Shown one piece after another: positions 34,431 through 44,429 of a DNA stretch of 64,000 nt. The translations under genes and the position numbers were made by a program. The DNA is taken from NCBI GenBank assembly GCA_022072445.1, contig JAJVHV010000023.1, positions 62,001-126,000 of the forward strand, written 5' to 3'. This DNA comes from Phycisphaerae bacterium (GTDB lineage: Bacteria > Planctomycetota > Phycisphaerae > UBA1845 > Fen-1342). Position 1 is the first letter of the stretch, and each line of letters opens with the position of its first letter. The notes beneath the pieces are model-generated. The model was not told where the DNA came from. It worked only from the letters and a program-made list of their open reading frames with translations, and searched no databases.

Positions 34431-35656
34431 ACGGTGGCGCGGAGCGCCTGTTCCAGGTCGGCGATCAGGTCACTCGCGTCCTCGATTCCCACGCTCAACC
34501 GCACCAGCCCGTCGACGATGCCGATCTGCTCGCGGATCTCGCGCGGCACGGACGCGTGCGTCATGATGGCCGGATGATTCACGAGCGACTCGACGCCACC
34601 CAGGCTCTCGGCGCAGGCGAAAAGCCTCGTCGCGGCCATGAATCGCGACGCGGCGCGGAGCCCGTCCTTGAGCACGCACGTCACCATGCCGCCGAAGCCC
34701 GACATCTGCCGCGCCGCCAGCGCGTGCTGCGGATGCGATTCGAGGCCGGGATAGATGACGCGCGAAAACGCCTTCTGGCCGAGCGCCCAGCGCGCGACCG
34801 CCGCCGCGTTCTCGCAATGCTGGCGCATGCGGATGTGTAGCGTCTTGATGCCGCGATGCGTCAGGAAGCAGTCGAACGGCCCGGGAACGCCCCCGGCCGC
34901 ATTCTGCGTAAATCGGATCGGATCGAGCACCGCCTGATTGGCGGCGACGACGGCGCCGCCGACCACGTCCGAATGGCCGCCGAGATATTTCGTGGTGCTG
35001 TGCAGCACCAGATCGGCGCCCAGCGCGATGGGCTGCTGCAGGGCCGGACTGGCGAACGTGTTATCGACCACCAGCACGATGCCGTCGTGACGCGCCGGCG
35101 GCACTCCCGGTGCCGCAGCAATCGCTTTCAGCGCGGCCGGCGTTCCCATCCCCAGCCGTCGCTCGGCTTCACGCACGCCGCGGGAGATCGCCTGAATATC
35201 CAGCAGATGCAGCATGGGGTTCGTCGGCGTCTCGATCCAGACCAGACGCGTGGTCGCGTCGATCAGGCCGATCAACGCCGCCGGGTCGGTGCTTCCCGTG
35301 TAGCGCGTCTGAAGGCCCCAGGGCTTGAAGACCCGCTCGAAGAGCCGAAACGTGCCGCCATAAAGATCGTTGTAGGCTACGATCGACTCTCCCGGCCGCA
35401 GGAGCGAAGTGATGATGGCCGAGGTCGCGGCCAGCCCGGACGCGAAGCAGGCGGCCGCCTGACCGCCCTCCAGAGCGGCGAGGCACTCCTGCAAGCCGGT
35501 GCGCGTTGGGTTATGCGTGCGCGAGTATTCGTAACCGCGGTGCTCGCCGGGGGCGGTCTGCGTGTAGGTGCTGGTGACGTAGATCGGGGGAACGGTAGCA
35601 CCGGTGGTGGGATCGGGCGCCTGACCGACGTGAATCGCGCGCGTGGCGAAGTTCAT
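34424..35656 (-). CDS. Cys/Met metabolism PLP enzyme (cystathionine gamma-synthase/lyase family)
   Basis: 410 residues from ATG 35656. FATRAIHVGQAPDPTTGATV, YEYSRTHNPTR and LEGGQAAACFASGLAA are family landmarks; the PLP lysine is K223 in LHSTTKYLGGHSD, with VLVVDNTFASP ahead of it. The enzyme takes part in trans-sulfuration (cystathionine synthesis or cleavage, or a related homoserine reaction); the family does not separate these by sequence alone. About 20 extra residues (REAERRLGMGTPAALKAIAA onward) lie just before VVDNTF where relatives have a short loop. The stop codon overlaps the last unit of a tandem array. Confidence 0.9.
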   Translation of the reverse strand: MNFATRAIHVGQAPDPTTGATVPPIYVTSTYTQTAPGEHRGYEYSRTHNPTRTGLQECLAALEGGQAAACFASGLAATSAIITSLLRPGESIVAYNDLYGGTFRLFERVFKPWGLQTRYTGSTDPAALIGLIDATTRLVWIETPTNPMLHLLDIQAISRGVREAERRLGMGTPAALKAIAAAPGVPPARHDGIVLVVDNTFASPALQQPIALGADLVLHSTTKYLGGHSDVVGGAVVAANQAVLDPIRFTQNAAGGVPGPFDCFLTHRGIKTLHIRMRQHCENAAAVARWALGQKAFSRVIYPGLESHPQHALAARQMSGFGGMVTCVLKDGLRAASRFMAATRLFACAESLGGVESLVNHPAIMTHASVPREIREQIGIVDGLVRLSVGIEDASDLIADLEQALRATVA

Positions 35657-36222
35657 GGGGCATTCCAAGCGGATGAAAACGGTCGCAGTCGCCCGGCGAG
35701 GGCGTCGTGCGACACTATATCGACAAGTTGGAATGATGGCAGGCTGGTCGCGAGGTGCGGCCCGCGCGATATTCCACCGTCGTGCGAAAATTTTTCTTGC
35801 CTCCGGGCTGCGCGCGGTGATAATTAACAATAGCTGCGGCACATCGCACACTTCCGACCGCTGTGCCGCGGCTGACGTGGCCATTTCGGCGCGTGACGGG
35901 CTCCTCGCGTCCCCGGCGGGGTCCCGAATGATTAACCGTGGGCATTTGTCGCACCGCGACGCATCGGCTGACGAGGGCGCATCTCGTTCGCACGTGACTC
36001 CGGCACACGTCGGATCGTGCGAAACCGCGGCCTCCCGAAAAGTCGCACTTCGGGCTCGAAGTACCGGAGCGCCGCCAGCGTTGCGGCTTCCGATGGATCG
36101 ACTCGACGACGCGCGTCGAGCGCGTGGCGCTCGGCGTTGACACGCTTCGCGGCACTGTCAGTCAACGAACTGCATCGCTGCTTTCCGGTGCGGAGAGAAG
36201 CCGCCGCGTGGTGTGTCTGCGC
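35657..36222. other. Intergenic region with a possible promoter for the trans-sulfuration gene
   Basis: 566 bp without a convincing gene. On the - strand a TATAGT box (35714-35719), about 60 bp before the gene start, could be a -10, with no good -35. An A/T-rich patch lies at 35788-35832. A - strand frame of 77 codons (35932-36165) begins with TTG, has no ribosome site and was not accepted. Confidence 0.4.
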
Positions 36223-39200
36223 TCAGCGCCCCGCGGCGTACATCGGCAAGTAGCGGTAGTAGACTTCGAGCATCAGCGTGCAGAGCGCGGTCTGATAGAC
36301 GCGACCACCCACGTTGGCCCACTCGCCGTCGGGTGGCCAGCTTCCGGTCTCGCGTCCGTCGGACTCCTGGTGCGCGAGCAGCTCGCGCGTCACGTGCGAG
36401 TTCCAACGCGTCCACGCCTCCCCCTGCTGATGAAACAGCGTCAGCGTCGCGTAGTACCAGTAGTACGTGTTCGTCTCGTCTTCCCAATTCGGCGGATGCT
36501 GCAGCAGCAGCGCTGTGCCGGCCCGTTCGCGGGACTCGTCGCGCAGCGCGCCGCACAGCAGCCGCGCGAACATGCCCTCCGCCGTCATGGCCGGCGTCGG
36601 ACGCCGGTCCGGCCGGTAGCGATACAGCCCCGGCTCGCTCTCGCTGCTGACCCGATCGAGCCAGGCGTCGGCCGTGCGAAAGACTTCGTCCGGCACGTCG
36701 ACGCCCGCGACCCGCGCGCTCTTGAGCGCCATCACCTGCCAGCCGAAGACGGACGTGTCACCCGACATGCCGGGTTCGTAACGCCAGCCGCCGTACTGAT
36801 TCCGGCCGGCCAGAATGAACTCCACGGCGCGCACGACCGGCGTTTGGAGCTGCGCGTCGCGCGTCATGGCCAGTGCCTCGGCCAGCGCGATCGTCGCGAT
36901 ACCCTGGCTATACATCGTCTCGCCGCCCCGCAGGTCGCCGTTAGCCTCCTGCCGTGCCAGCAGCGCGGCCAGCCCGCGCCTCACGGTCGTCTGGTAGGGT
37001 CCGGCCTTGGCGTGCGTGTGGTCGGCGCCGAGAAAACAGAGCAGCGCCAATCCGGTCAGCGCGGTGTCGATGTCGGCGCCGGTCTCGCTGACCCATCCGC
37101 CATTGGGCCGCTGCTGCCGCGCCAGCCACGCCAGCGCGGAGGCGACCGCCCGCTCGGTCCTGTCGTCGCCGCCCTGACGCTTCAGGATTCCCTCGCGCTG
37201 CTCGGGCTGACGCTGCACGAACGCGCCGGCGGGCGGCGTGGTCTCGCTGGGCAGCGCCAGGCCGGCGGGGAGTTGGCTGGGCGCGAGCTTGGTGAGCGGC
37301 GTGGGCGGCGACGGCGACCGTGTTTCGACGCCGCGCGCGTCGCGCACACGGGCGATCTCGCGCGGCAGCGCCGCCGCAACGCCGACCACGGAAGCGGGCG
37401 GCTCCGGCCGCGTCTCGAACAGGCCGGGACGCTCTCGGCCGGCCAGCGCGGCCGGCGCGGGAGCAGCCGGAGATTCGGGCGGGCGCGCCGCGAGCGCGAG
37501 TTCGGCAGTTTCGGACGCCGCCGTGGCTGCCGGCGCGTCGGCGCTCGGCTCGTCGGCGGGCGGAAGTGCCACGCGGTCGAGCGGTTGCACGGACGGCAGG
37601 CGTGCCGCGGCTGACGCGCTGCGCGGTGCCGCCACGTCCGCGGCCAACTCGACGCGTGCCTCGGCCGGCCGGATTTCGCGGAGCGCGTTTGCGTCGGCCC
37701 TGGTGTCGACGACAGGAAGTTCGGAAGCAGCCGGCGCGATCGTGGCCAGACGAACACCCGTCGGAGCGTTGTCCCGTGGCAGAGATTCGGCATGTGGCAG
37801 CGCCACGTCGTTCGACGCCGCGATCGCCGGCGAAGACTCCGGAGGCGCGGGCTGCGGCGGTGCGCTCTCGCTCGGCAGCGCTGCATCCGTCAACGGACGC
37901 GCTCTGACCACCGTCGGCGCGGCGTCGGGAAGCAGCGATGACGTCGATTGCGTCGCGTCGGCCGGCCCCGCGGCACTCAAGCTCACGTCGACGCGCGGGC
38001 CGTCCGACTGTGGCGCGGTGCGCGGCGCCATTGCAACCACGCGTGCCGCCGGCTGTGACGTGGAGAATGCGACCTCGGGGTGGTCTCGATCATAGTCGGC
38101 GACCGCGTTCATCGGTGCCGGCGACGCCGCCACTGGTTCCGCAGTGTCGATCGCAGCGCGCTCGGCCGGCAGCGCCACGTCAGCCGACGGCGACGCGGGC
38201 GGCGCCGGAGCGACCGCCGCCAGCAGCGGGGCCGGCGGTGCGGCCGACTCGACGACGCTGGGCGTCACGGCCGGACTGGCCGGATCGGGAAGCTGCATCG
38301 TCGGCGTCGTCACAAGCAACTCGGGCGCCGCGGCCTCCGGCTCCGGCAGCGGCATTTCGGCGGCGATGGTCGCCGCGACCGCGGGAGGCGCCACGTCAGT
38401 CACGTCGCCGCGAATTTGCGCCACGATGTCGCCCGCGCCGGCCGACGCGAGGCTAACCTGAATCGGCGGCCGGCGGCCCGCGGCGCCGACGATGGCACCC
38501 GCGACGCCCCAGAATGTGAAGAGCAGCAAGAGCAGCGCGTGCGCCAGAAGCGACGCGAGCAGGCAGCGCGCCAGCAGGCTCAGCTTCTTGTCGCGCACCG
38601 CCTGCAGGAAAAAGAGCGCCGCGAGCAGCAGCAGCAGCGCCAGCAGCGCGAGCAGAAGATAGGGCAGCGCTTGTCGCCAGAATGCCGCCCAATCGAAAGG
38701 ACTCCGCTCGGTCTCGCTGAAGACCTCGCGCGATGCGGTGTGAAACACGCGGTACGGGTTGGGCCGGGCCGCATCGATCCGCTCGGCCGGCCGGTTCGAA
38801 CTGAAGAACAGCCCGAATCCGCCCATCGTCAGGGCCGGATCAAGCTCGTTGGCCGCCGTGTTGATGCTCGCGCCGAGGTTCTCCGGCGGTCGCAGCTCGC
38901 CGCGCAGCCGCCGCGTGCGGTAGAGATCGTAGCCGCCCAACCCGCCGGGCCGATCCGAGCCGAAGTACAGAAAGTCGCCGGCGGGACTGATGCACGGGGC
39001 GCCCTCGTTGAAGGGCGTATTGAGGGCCTGCAGCGCCGCGGCCGGCGCGAATCCGGCCTCGCCGAGCTCGGCGCTGTAAAGATCGTACGTGCGGACGAAG
39101 CGCTCTTCGCGCAGCGTCGCGGGCCAGGCGTCGGGGTTCGGCTGGCGCACGTCCTGTGGCGTCGGGCGGTTCGACGCGAAGTAGAGCGTGCGGGCGTCGG

Positions 39201-39747
39201 GCGCCAGAGCCGGACCATAGTCGTTGAACTCGGAGTTGACGGCCGGACCGGCATTCTGCGGCGACTGCCAGCCGTCGGGACCGCGGCGGCTGACCCAGAT
39301 GTCGTAGCCGCCGGCGCCGCCCGGCCGATCGCTGTAGAAGTAGAGTGTGCGGCCGTCGGCCGAGGGCTCGGGGCCGAGCTCGTCACATTCCGAGTTCAGC
39401 GCCGCGAGCGGCTCGGGCTGCGACCAGCCCGCGAAGCTCCGCGCCGTGACGAAGATCTCGGCGTTTTCGCCGGCCTTGCCGCGCACGAAGTAGAGCGTCA
39501 GGCCGTCCCACGAGAGCCGCGGCTCGTAAGCGTCGCCGGCGGAATTGATCAGCTCGGCAAGGCCGACGGGCGGCTGCCAGAGCACGTCGCGCACCCGCGC
39601 TTCGCGGCGGACGACCTTGATCGTGTCGGCGTCGGTCAAAAACGTCTGGCGCGCCGGCGAGAAAAGCCAGAGCCCCAGACACGCGATCGACGCCACGACC
39701 GCCACTGATGCGAGAATCAGGATCGTCCTGCCGTATTGCTTGAGCAC
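36223..39747 (-). CDS. Composite TolB-propeller / TonB-like transducer / toroid protein, 1,174 aa
   Basis: Four parts are visible. (1) Helix at about 9-29, then five PD40 blades as in TolB (TLYFYSDRPGG, LYFASNRP, FLYFGSDRPGGLGGYD). (2) Two helices at about 360-385 and 395-420; the second contains S399-L-L-A-H403, the SxxxH signature of TonB and TolA helices that engage ExbBD/TolQR. (3) A Pro/Ala-rich linker of about 430 residues (430-860), as in TonB but longer. (4) A C-terminal domain (about 860-1174) of repeated helices with GGW turns (QQRPNGGWVSE, QYGGWRYEPG), resembling terpenoid-cyclase/prenyltransferase toroids and not the TonB C-terminal domain. It lies 18 bp after exbD and starts at GTG. 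I infer a motor-driven envelope protein with a peptidoglycan- or outer-membrane-side toroid. Confidence 0.75.
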   Translation of the reverse strand: MLKQYGRTILILASVAVVASIACLGLWLFSPARQTFLTDADTIKVVRREARVRDVLWQPPVGLAELINSAGDAYEPRLSWDGLTLYFVRGKAGENAEIFVTARSFAGWSQPEPLAALNSECDELGPEPSADGRTLYFYSDRPGGAGGYDIWVSRRGPDGWQSPQNAGPAVNSEFNDYGPALAPDARTLYFASNRPTPQDVRQPNPDAWPATLREERFVRTYDLYSAELGEAGFAPAAALQALNTPFNEGAPCISPAGDFLYFGSDRPGGLGGYDLYRTRRLRGELRPPENLGASINTAANELDPALTMGGFGLFFSSNRPAERIDAARPNPYRVFHTASREVFSETERSPFDWAAFWRQALPYLLLALLALLLLLAALFFLQAVRDKKLSLLARCLLASLLAHALLLLLFTFWGVAGAIVGAAGRRPPIQVSLASAGAGDIVAQIRGDVTDVAPPAVAATIAAEMPLPEPEAAAPELLVTTPTMQLPDPASPAVTPSVVESAAPPAPLLAAVAPAPPASPSADVALPAERAAIDTAEPVAASPAPMNAVADYDRDHPEVAFSTSQPAARVVAMAPRTAPQSDGPRVDVSLSAAGPADATQSTSSLLPDAAPTVVRARPLTDAALPSESAPPQPAPPESSPAIAASNDVALPHAESLPRDNAPTGVRLATIAPAASELPVVDTRADANALREIRPAEARVELAADVAAPRSASAAARLPSVQPLDRVALPPADEPSADAPAATAASETAELALAARPPESPAAPAPAALAGRERPGLFETRPEPPASVVGVAAALPREIARVRDARGVETRSPSPPTPLTKLAPSQLPAGLALPSETTPPAGAFVQRQPEQREGILKRQGGDDRTERAVASALAWLARQQRPNGGWVSETGADIDTALTGLALLCFLGADHTHAKAGPYQTTVRRGLAALLARQEANGDLRGGETMYSQGIATIALAEALAMTRDAQLQTPVVRAVEFILAGRNQYGGWRYEPGMSGDTSVFGWQVMALKSARVAGVDVPDEVFRTADAWLDRVSSESEPGLYRYRPDRRPTPAMTAEGMFARLLCGALRDESRERAGTALLLQHPPNWEDETNTYYWYYATLTLFHQQGEAWTRWNSHVTRELLAHQESDGRETGSWPPDGEWANVGGRVYQTALCTLMLEVYYRYLPMYAAGR

Positions 39748-39765
39748 GGGCGCCGGGCGCTTTCT

Positions 39766-40179
39766 TCATTCGATGGGAATAGTGTCCAGGAACGGCTGCT
39801 GCACGCCGGCGTGCTTGCAGATGTCCAGCGCGCGGGCCACCTTTTCGTAGGCCGCCGATCGATCGCCGCGGATCGCCACCTTCTGCTCCGGATTGGCGGC
39901 GACCGCCTCGCGCACGAGTGCGTCCAGCTCTTCGGGCGCCAGGGTCCGGCTGTTGACGATGATCCGCCCGTCGGCGTCGACGTTGACGACAATCTCGCGC
40001 AGCGCCGCGCTGAGCGGGCCGGCGGCCCGCGCCTCGGGCAGCGCGATCTGCATCTCGCGCTCGATCTGCTGAAAGCTCGACGCGACCAGAAAGAAAATCA
40101 GCAGGTTGAACACCGCGTCGATCATCGGCGTCATGTCGAGCGCCAGTGCGTCGGTTTCGGCGGGTACTTTCAGTAGCAT
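39766..40179 (-). CDS. exbD: ExbD/TolR biopolymer transport protein
   Basis: 137 residues from ATG 40179. The single N-terminal helix contains the essential Asp (LDMTPMIDAVFNLLIFFLV), followed by a periplasmic domain (REIVVNVDADGRIIVNSRTL; VAIRGDRSAAYEKVARALD) typical of ExbD/TolR. It is part of the proton channel that energises TonB- or TolA-type partners. The gene is 18 bp downstream of exbB and 18 bp upstream of the composite 1,174-residue protein. Confidence 0.92.
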   Translation of the reverse strand: MLLKVPAETDALALDMTPMIDAVFNLLIFFLVASSFQQIEREMQIALPEARAAGPLSAALREIVVNVDADGRIIVNSRTLAPEELDALVREAVAANPEQKVAIRGDRSAAYEKVARALDICKHAGVQQPFLDTIPIE

Positions 40180-40197
40180 GGCGGGCTCGCAGAGCAA

Positions 40198-40998
40198 TCA
40201 GGCCGGCACCGGCAGACCAGGGGGCGTTTCGGCCCGCTGCTCGCCTGTCAGCGGGCGCGCGACGAGCGCGTCGTGCGGCGTCGCGCTCTCGTGCGTCACG
40301 CCCTTCGGCCGGGCAAACTCGTCGATGAAATCGACCGTCAGACGGTCCATCTCAGCCACCAGGTGCTCGACCCGCGAGGAGAGGCCGTGATAGGCGATGA
40401 TGACCGGAATGGCGACCATCAGCCCGGCCGCCGTGGTGATGAGCGCTTCATAAATGCCCTTGGCGAGCAGTTCGGTCTTTCCCAACGCTTCGCCCGACGC
40501 GGCGACGGTCTGAAACGCGGTGATCATCCCCAAGATCGTGCCCAGCAGACCCAGCAGCGTCGACACCGACGCGACCACCGAGAGCAGCCGCAGATAACGC
40601 CGCAGCTTGAAGATCTCGCGTTCACCCGCTTCGGTGATGTGCTTTTCGAGCAGTTCCACCGGCTCGCCCAGCCGCCGGATGCCCTCGGCCACGATCGCCG
40701 CGATCGGACTGCCGTCCTTCTCGCAGTGGTCGAGCGCCCGCCGGCGGTCGACGCGCATGTGCTCGCGAAGACCGGCCAGAAAGCCCGGCGGGATGATCCG
40801 CACCCGCCGCAGGCTGATGGCCCGCTCCACGATCACCGCCAGCGCGATCAGCGAGCAGATGCCGATCGGAACCATGATCGGACCGCCCTTGACCACGAAA
40901 TCCCAGACCGAGGTGACGCGCACCGCGGACTTCGCGGCGTCGGCGGCCGGCGCCTGTCCGAGTATGCCGGATGCGGCTATCGTCATGAGCGTTAGCAT
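40198..40998 (-). CDS. exbB: ExbB/TolQ/MotA-type proton channel protein
   Basis: 266 residues from ATG 40998 (AGGAG ten bases upstream; the frame reaches GTG 41040). An N-terminal hydrophobic signal-like helix (1-24) precedes three ExbB helices: one at about 37-57 (GGPIMVPIGICSLIALAVIV), one in VVASVSTLLGLLGTILGMI and one in ITTAAGLMVAIPVIIAYH, with the conserved polar residues of the pore. With ExbD it forms the motor complex that uses the proton gradient. A longer N-terminus than E. coli ExbB resembles the planctomycete/bacteroidete variants. Confidence 0.92.
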   Translation of the reverse strand: MLTLMTIAASGILGQAPAADAAKSAVRVTSVWDFVVKGGPIMVPIGICSLIALAVIVERAISLRRVRIIPPGFLAGLREHMRVDRRRALDHCEKDGSPIAAIVAEGIRRLGEPVELLEKHITEAGEREIFKLRRYLRLLSVVASVSTLLGLLGTILGMITAFQTVAASGEALGKTELLAKGIYEALITTAAGLMVAIPVIIAYHGLSSRVEHLVAEMDRLTVDFIDEFARPKGVTHESATPHDALVARPLTGEQRAETPPGLPVPA

Positions 40999-41108
40999 GC
41001 AGCGTTCACTCCTCGCGGCCCCTTCCGCCGCTCTGTTCACAACCTCGATGCTTCAATCGCACGCGCGGTGCGGCGGAGCGCCGGGCGACGCCGCGGGACG
41101 ATTTCGAC

Positions 41109-44100
41109 CTAGGGCGCCCGCCCGGGCGGAGCCGCGGCAGACAGCGCACTGATCCGCTCGCGAGCCGGCGCGGCCCACTTCGTGTCGGCGTACTTTTCGG
41201 TCACCGACTTGAACTGCGTCCGTGCTTCGACCGGTTTGCCGAGCTTCTCAAAGCAGCGTCCGGCCTCGAACAACGCCGCGGCGCTCCACTCCGGATACGC
41301 ATACAGAATGTCCACCTTCAGCAGCTCGCGCGCCGCCTCGTCGTGCCGCTTCAGCGCGAAGAGGCATTCGCCGATCTGAAACTGCGCGCGGGCCGCGGTC
41401 GGACCCTTGTGCCGCTCGGCGACGGCCCGGTACGCCTGAATCGCGTCTTCGTGCCGCGCCTGATTCTCCAGCGCCCAGCCCACGCCGAACTGCGCCTGAT
41501 ACCAGTGCTCAGCGTCGCGGAATTCGTCGAGATAGCCGCGGAACGCCTCTTCGCTCCGCGCCCACTTCTGCCCGCCCGCGAGACTCTCGCCCAGCCGCAG
41601 CAGGCAGACCGCGCGGGCTGGATCGGACGGGAACTCGGCGATCACGCGCTCGAGCAGCTTGGCGGCCGCGTCGAACTGGCCCAGCCGGCAGCGGCACTCG
41701 CCCGCCAGCGCCAGCGCGGAGCCCAGCAGCGCGCTTTTCGGAAACTCTTTCGCGAAAGTCTCGAACTGCCGCGCCGCCTCCGCCGCGCGCCCCGCGTCAT
41801 ACTCGCACACCGCCAGCCGGTACGCCGCCGTCTCGCGCAGGCTGGCCGGCACGGCGTCGGGCGCTTGCGCGGCCAGCTCGCGGACGCGACGCAGGAGCTG
41901 GCGCGCCGCGTCGTAGTCCTTGGCCTGTGCCTCCAGCTCGGCGAGCTCGACCAGCGCGTGCGGCAGGGATTCACCACCCGCGCCAGCTTCGACCAGGCGC
42001 CGATATTCCGCCCGCGCGTCGCCATTCTTGCCGAGCTTCCGTAGACACCATGCTTTTTCGTAGCACAGCCGCGCCGCCGACGCCGGACTTTGCCGGCCGG
42101 CGAACTCGCGCTCGGCGCGCGCGATGAGATTCAGCGCGTCCTGCGGCTTGTCGAGGCGCGCCAGCGCCGAGACAAGCTGCACCGCGGCCGCCGGCGCGTC
42201 GTTGTGCGTCGGATGCTGCTTGAGGAACTGTTCGAGGTCGCCGGCCGCCTCGGCGAAGAGCCCCTGCCCCAGCCGCGCCTGACCGCGACGCAGCAGCGCG
42301 TCGGCCGACGCCTCCCCGCCGACGTCCGCCGCCAGCATGCTGTCGTAGATCTTCGTCGCCGCCGCGTAGTCCTTGCGGCGCATGGCCAGCGTGGCCAGAT
42401 GTTCGCGCGCGTGCCGGGCGAATTCCGAGTCGGGCGCCTCGGCCGCCACCCGCTCGAAACACCCCTGGGCCTCGGCGTCCTTGTCCAGCGACAGCAGCGC
42501 CTGGCCGCGCTCGAATTGCGCCGCCAGCCGGTTGGGCGAGTCGGCGAAGTCCGCCAGGAGCTTGTCCAGCGCCCGAAGCGCCTCGGCGAATCGTCCCTGC
42601 CGCATCCGCACCAGGCCCAGCCGCAGCAGTGCGTCATCGACGCCCGGAACCGACCGCGCAGCCTGGACGTACCGCGCCAGAACCTCCTCCGCGGCCTTCC
42701 ACTCGCCGCGGCGGAACAGCACGTCGCCCAGCGACGCCTGCGCCGCCTGCGACAACTCCGTGTCCTTCGTCGATTCGATCACCGCCTCGAGCAGCGGCCG
42801 GGCCTCGTCCAGCTTCTCCAACCGATAAAGCGACATCGCCAGACGAAAACGTGCACTCGGCACGCGGCTGTCGTCGCTGAAACGCTCGATAAACGCCCGG
42901 AACGCATCCGCCGCGGGTTGAAATCGGCCGGCCAGGAACTCACTCTCCGCGGCGAGAAACGCGACACCCGCGGCCTGCTTGCCGTCCGGGTTCTTCGCCA
43001 GCAGCGCGCTGCTGTAGCGCTGCACGGCGTCGACGTTCTTCTGCTCGTGAGCGGCGACGATCGCAAGCTGCAGCGCGTCAGCCGCCAGCCGGTGCTCGCC
43101 GAAGCGCGACAGGAACGCCTCCACGGCCTGGAGCGCTTCCTTCGCCGCGCCGCTGCGGTTCAGCGCCACCGCGCAGTCGTACTGCATCTCGGGCTGAAGC
43201 TCGCTGTCGGGGAACTTCCGGATGGCCGCCCGCAGCAGCTCGACGGCCAAGGCAAAGTTGTCGCGCCGCAGCTCGCACTTGCCGCACCAGTACGCGGCGT
43301 CGTCCGCCAGCGTCACGTCGTCGGGCGCCACCGCGGCAAACATCTCAGCGGCGCGCTCGATCTGCCCCGTCTCGAACCAGGCCCGCGCCCGCAGAAAACG
43401 CGCCAGCCGCGCCAGCGGATGCTCGCCGTGACTCTTGAGCATCTGGTCGAGCAAGGCGGCGGATTCCTTGAACTGCTTCAAATCCTGCATCACGCCCGCC
43501 GCACCCACCAGCGCCTCGGGAGCGAAACGCGCCGCCGGCGATTTCAATGCCGCGCTGTACGTTTCGAGCGCCTTTTCAGGCTTTCCCAGCCGGTGATAGC
43601 ACTGCGCCAGGAGAATCCGGCCGTGCTCGGCGACGGGGTCATCCGGCGAGCCAGCCAGCAGCTCAGACAAGCGGCGGGCGGCGGCCTCATCCTGGCGAGA
43701 CGCCACCTCGCTGAGCGCCGCGCCATACTCCACGCGCGGCCGCAGCGGACTAGCAGCCCACTTTTCCGCGAACTCGCCCGCCAGCCGCACGACCTCGTCG
43801 TGCTTGCCGGCCGATTGCAGGGCTTCGCACAACGCCGCCGAGGCGTCGTCGGCCAGCTCATGGTCCGGAAAGCGTTTCAAGACGCGCCGCAGCGTCGCCT
43901 GCGCGTCGTCGATCCGACCGATTGCGACCTGGCACTGCGCCAGAATCGTCTCCGCCTCCGCCGCAAACGCGAACCTGTCGATACCCGCGACGCTGGCGAG
44001 CAATTCGGCGGCCTCGGCGGGCTTCTCCATGCGATAGAGGCAGACGCCCAGACCGTAGCGCGCCGTCGGCGCCTTGTCGTGCTTGGGATAGGCAGCCAGA

Positions 44101-44306
44101 AACTTGCGATAGTCCGTGGCGGCCATCTCAAACAGACCGCGCTGCAGCAGCCCGTTGGCGCTGAGATAGTCGCGCAGCTCGCCGGCCGCCGGCTCCGACT
44201 GTGCCTGAATCGTCGCGGCCCACGCCTCTCCGCCCGTCACGCCGCCCAGCCACAGACCGCCCAGCACGGCACCAACGGTGAACAGCATCCCGCATCGATC
44301 CATCAC
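41109..44306 (-). CDS. Secreted TPR-repeat protein, 1,065 aa, part of ExbBD locus
   Basis: Signal peptide (about 1-30, AWA|AT) and then roughly 25 tetratricopeptide-like repeats across the whole length (for example LLQRGLFEMAATDYRKFLAA, then YGLGVCLYRMEKPAEAAELL), as in YbgF/CpoB but far longer; the last repeat ends near LKSVTEKYADTKWAAPARER. Such periplasmic TPR proteins regulate Tol-Pal or cell-wall enzymes, so a role as adaptor of the downstream ExbBD-TonB-like complex fits. It follows the M56 gene by 123 bp and precedes exbB by 110 bp. The start could be the second Met (44303). Confidence 0.8.
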   Translation of the reverse strand: MMDRCGMLFTVGAVLGGLWLGGVTGGEAWAATIQAQSEPAAGELRDYLSANGLLQRGLFEMAATDYRKFLAAYPKHDKAPTARYGLGVCLYRMEKPAEAAELLASVAGIDRFAFAAEAETILAQCQVAIGRIDDAQATLRRVLKRFPDHELADDASAALCEALQSAGKHDEVVRLAGEFAEKWAASPLRPRVEYGAALSEVASRQDEAAARRLSELLAGSPDDPVAEHGRILLAQCYHRLGKPEKALETYSAALKSPAARFAPEALVGAAGVMQDLKQFKESAALLDQMLKSHGEHPLARLARFLRARAWFETGQIERAAEMFAAVAPDDVTLADDAAYWCGKCELRRDNFALAVELLRAAIRKFPDSELQPEMQYDCAVALNRSGAAKEALQAVEAFLSRFGEHRLAADALQLAIVAAHEQKNVDAVQRYSSALLAKNPDGKQAAGVAFLAAESEFLAGRFQPAADAFRAFIERFSDDSRVPSARFRLAMSLYRLEKLDEARPLLEAVIESTKDTELSQAAQASLGDVLFRRGEWKAAEEVLARYVQAARSVPGVDDALLRLGLVRMRQGRFAEALRALDKLLADFADSPNRLAAQFERGQALLSLDKDAEAQGCFERVAAEAPDSEFARHAREHLATLAMRRKDYAAATKIYDSMLAADVGGEASADALLRRGQARLGQGLFAEAAGDLEQFLKQHPTHNDAPAAAVQLVSALARLDKPQDALNLIARAEREFAGRQSPASAARLCYEKAWCLRKLGKNGDARAEYRRLVEAGAGGESLPHALVELAELEAQAKDYDAARQLLRRVRELAAQAPDAVPASLRETAAYRLAVCEYDAGRAAEAARQFETFAKEFPKSALLGSALALAGECRCRLGQFDAAAKLLERVIAEFPSDPARAVCLLRLGESLAGGQKWARSEEAFRGYLDEFRDAEHWYQAQFGVGWALENQARHEDAIQAYRAVAERHKGPTAARAQFQIGECLFALKRHDEAARELLKVDILYAYPEWSAAALFEAGRCFEKLGKPVEARTQFKSVTEKYADTKWAAPARERISALSAAAPPGRAP

Positions 44307-44429
44307 GCGCCCTCCGATTCAGCGCAATACGCGGCTTGATGGTCGGGACGACCAAGCACCGGCGTGCATGTCAGGAAATATGGAGAGACTGCGCGGCCAG
44401 CGCGCCACGGCCGGCCGCGCCGCCCCGAC

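Noticed and set aside
35932-36165. 77-codon - strand frame
   Set aside because: TTG start, no ribosome site, composition like neighbouring non-coding DNA.
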